From the IMG/VR virus record IMGVR_UViG_3300042520_001980, positions 62,001-126,000 of that record: a DNA stretch of 64,000 bases; one strand, given 5' to 3'. Position 1 is the stretch's first letter; every line of letters begins with the position of its first letter. The notes beneath the pieces are model-generated. The model had not been told where the DNA came from. It saw only the letters and a list, made by a program, of their open reading frames with translations, and searched no databases. Source of the DNA: a virus. The position numbers and the translations under genes were made by a program. Positions 61,007 through 64,000 of this stretch are shown piece by piece.

Positions 61007-61462
61007 TTACACCGTGGAGATGGTCACAGGGACCAAGATTGTTGAAGAGTCTTGAAATGTGAAGCGCAAGGACATTACCGCAGAGTCCAGAGTGACACTG
61101 AGTCCCTCTAGGGCGACGTCCTCCAACGCCTCGTCGACACTAGGAGCAAGCACAGAGCTCTTTATGTAGTTGATTATGTCGTTCTTTTCAGAGTAAAAGG
61201 CAAAAGACAAAGCCAGGGAGGTATGTATCTGTCCGCCAAAAAGCTTTGTTACAAAAGAAGTGCCGTACTCTGGCTCGCTGGCCACAGATCCTTTATCGGT
61301 CATCAGGCACTTAAAGAACTTTTGCACTACTTTGTACGGACCGGATATAGCAGAGCCCGAGTCAGATATGGCGATATTGACTGGCGCTATACCTCCATAG
61401 CTAGGAGTCTCTAGCACGCATACATCTACAGCTTTTCCTATGTAGGATTGGGATACGGCCAT
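61007..61462 (-). CDS. Baseplate wedge protein, gp25/W-like
   Basis: A 151-aa gp25-like protein. SEPEYGTSFVTKLFG and the helix SFAFYSEKNDIINYIKSS, then the VSVTLD/FTFQD strands, match the EPR-type core of gp25/W baseplate proteins, with EPEYGT where EP-R-GT is typical. It starts sheath assembly at the baseplate. The order gp25-like then J-like is the usual one. Confidence 0.82.
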   Translation of the reverse strand: MAVSQSYIGKAVDVCVLETPSYGGIAPVNIAISDSGSAISGPYKVVQKFFKCLMTDKGSVASEPEYGTSFVTKLFGGQIHTSLALSFAFYSEKNDIINYIKSSVLAPSVDEALEDVALEGLSVTLDSAVMSLRFTFQDSSTILVPVTISTV

Positions 61463-61878
61463 TAGTCCTTACCCTCCTCTACTGCCAGGAACTTCTCGAC
61501 ATTGGCTTGCATTGTCGCCAGCATTCCGGAGTTCTCGCGCTGAATGTTTTTGCGACGACCTGCCTCATCAAGAATTCTGTGTATTCTGTTTGAATACCTG
61601 AAAGCCATATCTCTATGTGCGGCAGCCACCATGTCGTGTTGCAGCTGGGCCTTCATGGCATCAAAGAATTTGAACTTGTCCTTGCCTACTGCGTCAAGAA
61701 ACTCCTGGGCCAGTTCGTTTCTATCAAACTGCTTTACCAGGTCCGCTGGAGTGTTGTCGTACTCTTTAGGCTCCCAAAGCAGTCTGAACGACCCAGAAGA
61801 CAACACACCTCCGCCGCTGGCAGAGTTCTTGGTTGCCTCCTTGATGGCGTCAAATATCTTTTGAGCCGCAGAATTCAC
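61462..61878 (-). CDS. Hypothetical virion-module protein, 138 aa
   Basis: Not recognised. It is helical and charged. It overlaps the stop of the sigma-like gene by 4 bases and the start of gp25-like by 1 base. Possibly a chaperone or minor baseplate part. Confidence 0.7.
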   Translation of the reverse strand: MNSAAQKIFDAIKEATKNSASGGGVLSSGSFRLLWEPKEYDNTPADLVKQFDRNELAQEFLDAVGKDKFKFFDAMKAQLQHDMVAAAHRDMAFRYSNRIHRILDEAGRRKNIQRENSGMLATMQANVEKFLAVEEGKD

Positions 61879-62624
61879 AAGCCTCTCCTGTTCAATTGAG
61901 CGTATTCATCTAATCTTGCTGCAATGGACGTCGTGAGCTGACTGACTCTGCCTGGGCTTATTTTCAGTTTTTTGGCAATGTCGTTATTGCTCAACATCTT
62001 CTTATTGTTGTAGCCTAGCTTGTGTTCGAGAATAACCTGCTCCTGCGGAGTGAACGAGCTATACATGGTGTCCAGTACGTCTTTTTGAAATCCTGGATTC
62101 TGGGCTACGGTAATCTCCTGAGAGGTCACTGGATTATCTCCGGAGAACGCCGTAGAGCCTTCGCTGAAGACTCGTTTGTCCATTCCACGAATTTTATTTA
62201 GCTGTCGGACGGACATACCTGTCAGATCAGCGAGCTCTCCGTCGCTGGCCACTCTGCCTTTGTTCTCATAGAACTCGGCCTCGTATCTCTTAAGTGCACT
62301 GATCTGCTGGTAGGCCCTTTCAGGAACAGGAGATGGGGTGAGCTCTCTAGAGTATCTGCTGAGAGGCTGTAGCTGCGTATAGACCCAGCTGCGCAAAGAC
62401 GACCCCGAATTAGGAGCGTATTTCTTTATTGCCTTGGCGGCCAATAACTTGGCTCTGGTCTTTACTGCAGGCCCAGCATTGAGTCCTGAGTAGGCGTACA
62501 CAGCCTTATCGATATCTGGACCGAGCTGATCCAACATCGCCTGCATCTGCGTAGAGTTTTGGCCTTTGGACCAGACTGCGTACATATCATCAAGAGATTG
62601 TTTTTTAATTGGAATAGGGTCCAT
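61875..62624 (-). CDS. Sigma-70-family-like transcription factor
   Basis: 249 aa. The middle (about residues 118-150) looks like sigma region 3 (YENKGRVASDGELADLTGMS, then VRQLNKI), and the C-terminus (190-240) like region 4: a FTPQEQVILEHKLGY helix, then LSNNDIAKKLKISPGRVSQL as the helix-turn-helix. Region 2 is not evident, and the N-terminal third is unusual. It probably redirects host RNA polymerase to late promoters. The location among baseplate genes suggests late synthesis or even packaging. Confidence 0.8.
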   Translation of the reverse strand: MDPIPIKKQSLDDMYAVWSKGQNSTQMQAMLDQLGPDIDKAVYAYSGLNAGPAVKTRAKLLAAKAIKKYAPNSGSSLRSWVYTQLQPLSRYSRELTPSPVPERAYQQISALKRYEAEFYENKGRVASDGELADLTGMSVRQLNKIRGMDKRVFSEGSTAFSGDNPVTSQEITVAQNPGFQKDVLDTMYSSFTPQEQVILEHKLGYNNKKMLSNNDIAKKLKISPGRVSQLTTSIAARLDEYAQLNRRGL

Positions 62625-62633
62625 AAGGCTATT

Positions 62634-64000
62634 TTACACTTTTTTCAACGGAGATTCAGCATTGGTTGGCTTGTTTAGAAATAATCCTGCAGGCTCGCCA
62701 GAATCAGACACTCCAAACATATCTAAATCCTGACTTTCCATTAAATGCCGCAATCTATAGGAGGTCATTATTTTATTGGATGCTGCTGAGAGGGTATACG
62801 TAACGGCTTCTACAATGCCGCGCTTTATCCAATTTTTAGCCAGTCCTGATACGTTTGCTCCTGACGCAGAACCAGCGGAGCGGTAAATCTTTACGCAATC
62901 CCCAGGAGCTACATCAAGTCTAAATCCGCACATTACGTCCTGAGTCTTGGTAGAGAACACCTTGGAGAAGTAGTATGACTTGGCTAGTTCGTCCGCAAAA
63001 CCCTTTGGTACAGATTGCTGAGTAGCGTTCGTATTTGGAGCCTTGGGGCTGGTAATCGGCACTATGCCTACCTGGGACTTAAACTGCCCATCGGGGACTT
63101 GGCTACCTCTAACGTTGCTTAAATACTCTGGGGTCGGAAACACTATAAACGGACCTCCATCCACCTTGCCTTGAAATGGAGCCACGTATTGACCTGTGAA
63201 GTTGCCCTCAACTACGCTCTTGTCGATGTTTACAATGGAAGAGCCTGTGCCTCCACCGTACATGATTGCACCTATAGGTAGCTGTGCAGGATTTGCAGAA
63301 CTGCCTCCAAAGTCGCACTCCGAGTCCGGAATAAAGACGTCCACTGGAGCGAGTGGGTTGTAGGACATCATCAGGCACTCATCTACTCTTGGAGCCAGCA
63401 CGGCGCCAAAAGCAGACGATAAAGAAACAAATTTCTCAAAAGCGCTGCTTCCACCGCTGCCGGTAAATATCACGGTTCCGACTAAATCATTTATGGCGTG
63501 GGTGACCAGAGTTGCCGACCCCAACGCACTAGAGGCCTTGGAGTTAAGCTTCATCTTGCCTTTGGAGTATATTCTCTCCATGGCGGCAATGGCTGCCCCG
63601 TTGTTTGAAGGAGTATCGCTAGTTCGGAATCTCCTCAGAGGCTGACCTGCCTTGTATATTGCCGCAGGCCTAATGATGTCCTCCCACCAATCCTGCGACA
63701 CATAGGCACTGTCTGCTACCACCTGCCCCTGACCTATGTATGTAGGCTGGACATGGTCTTTGTTCGGCAAAGAAGAGTCTTGAACGGTAAACCAGGAGTC
63801 AGGTGCGTTTTTGTCGAAGTCGCCAGATGCAAATGAAGCCAGGTCCAGATCGTACATCCAGTGCACTAGTACAACGGTGGTAGCCACTCCAGTAGTGCTG
63901 AAATCCGCTGAACTTGACAGCACGTATCCGTCAAACAATACCCATTCGCCATCTCCTTGTGGAGTAGCCTTCGAGCCGTTTGGATGCGGCTTTCCAGAAC
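62634..64000 (-). CDS. Probable baseplate hub-type protein, N-terminus beyond right edge
   Basis: The frame is open to the right edge: before the TTG codon at 63938 it continues upstream as SGKPHPNGSKATPQGDGEWV, so the true start is outside. FDGYVLSSSADFS, then LVHWMYDLDLAS resembles the opening segment of phage hub/late-control proteins, and VEAVTYTLSAASNKIMTSYR their end. Placement before the gp25/J wedge genes agrees. I am moderately sure of a hub role. Confidence 0.6.
   Translation of the reverse strand, partial: SGKPHPNGSKATPQGDGEWVLFDGYVLSSSADFSTTGVATTVVLVHWMYDLDLASFASGDFDKNAPDSWFTVQDSSLPNKDHVQPTYIGQGQVVADSAYVSQDWWEDIIRPAAIYKAGQPLRRFRTSDTPSNNGAAIAAMERIYSKGKMKLNSKASSALGSATLVTHAINDLVGTVIFTGSGGSSAFEKFVSLSSAFGAVLAPRVDECLMMSYNPLAPVDVFIPDSECDFGGSSANPAQLPIGAIMYGGGTGSSIVNIDKSVVEGNFTGQYVAPFQGKVDGGPFIVFPTPEYLSNVRGSQVPDGQFKSQVGIVPITSPKAPNTNATQQSVPKGFADELAKSYYFSKVFSTKTQDVMCGFRLDVAPGDCVKIYRSAGSASGANVSGLAKNWIKRGIVEAVTYTLSAASNKIMTSYRLRHLMESQDLDMFGVSDSGEPAGLFLNKPTNAESPLKKV

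Overview
The window is a dense stretch of a tailed-phage genome, most likely a large myovirus of a bacterium. The evidence is a packaging terminase with ATPase and nuclease motifs, a gp25/W-like and J/gp6-like baseplate pair, a run of fibre-like structural proteins, and a nearly complete phage replication set. Genes abut or overlap by 1-4 bases, and the longest non-coding gap is 217 bases. I see no tRNA, rRNA, CRISPR array, insertion sequence or integrase, and the host cannot be named from this sequence.

Layout. Positions 1-11857 (minus strand) hold accessory and metabolic genes: an AAA+ ATPase cut by the left edge, several unknowns, a RuvC-like nuclease, a GroES-like co-chaperonin, a predicted lipoprotein and a coenzyme-B12-type (class II) ribonucleotide reductase. 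A large fibre-like protein (11869-14412) follows. Positions 14490-34878 (minus) carry an E1/ThiF-like protein, ThyX, a dNTP pyrophosphohydrolase-like protein, and then the replication and recombination block: RecA/UvsX-like recombinase, UDG-exonuclease-PolA polymerase, ClpS adaptor, DnaG-type primase, DnaB-type helicase, SF2 helicase and the SbcC/SbcD (gp46/gp47-like) pair. The block begins with four tiny, mostly membrane-associated genes.

The strand then switches: terminase large subunit on plus (34877-36802), a degenerate primase/SF3-helicase-like protein on minus (37020-39692), and a five-gene plus-strand operon (39673-43575) of probable virion-associated proteins. Three of those five share an N-terminal leader, and two have Gly-zipper membrane segments. 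Both divergent junctions have overlapping start codons, so their promoters must lie inside coding sequence. A perfect bidirectional terminator (43616-43643) closes the plus operon. From 43722 to the right edge everything is minus again: an Ig-like protein, a zincin-like protein, a glycosyltransferase-like protein, an extraordinarily cysteine-rich protein, tandem paralogous fibre-like proteins, the baseplate genes, a sigma-factor-like protein and a probable baseplate hub cut by the edge.

Functionally, RNR, ThyX and the pyrophosphohydrolase-like protein would supply dNTPs to the PolA/DnaB/DnaG replisome. RecA-like, SbcCD-like, SF2 helicase and RuvC-like proteins would process recombining DNA for the terminase. 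GroES-like and ClpS-like proteins could redirect host folding and proteolysis, and the sigma-like factor could drive late transcription. The most unusual items are the phage ClpS with an altered degron pocket, the shared MIKVA-type leader in the plus operon, the 43-cysteine protein, the degenerate primase-helicase, and a hairpin that holds a start codon in its loop (7939-7982).
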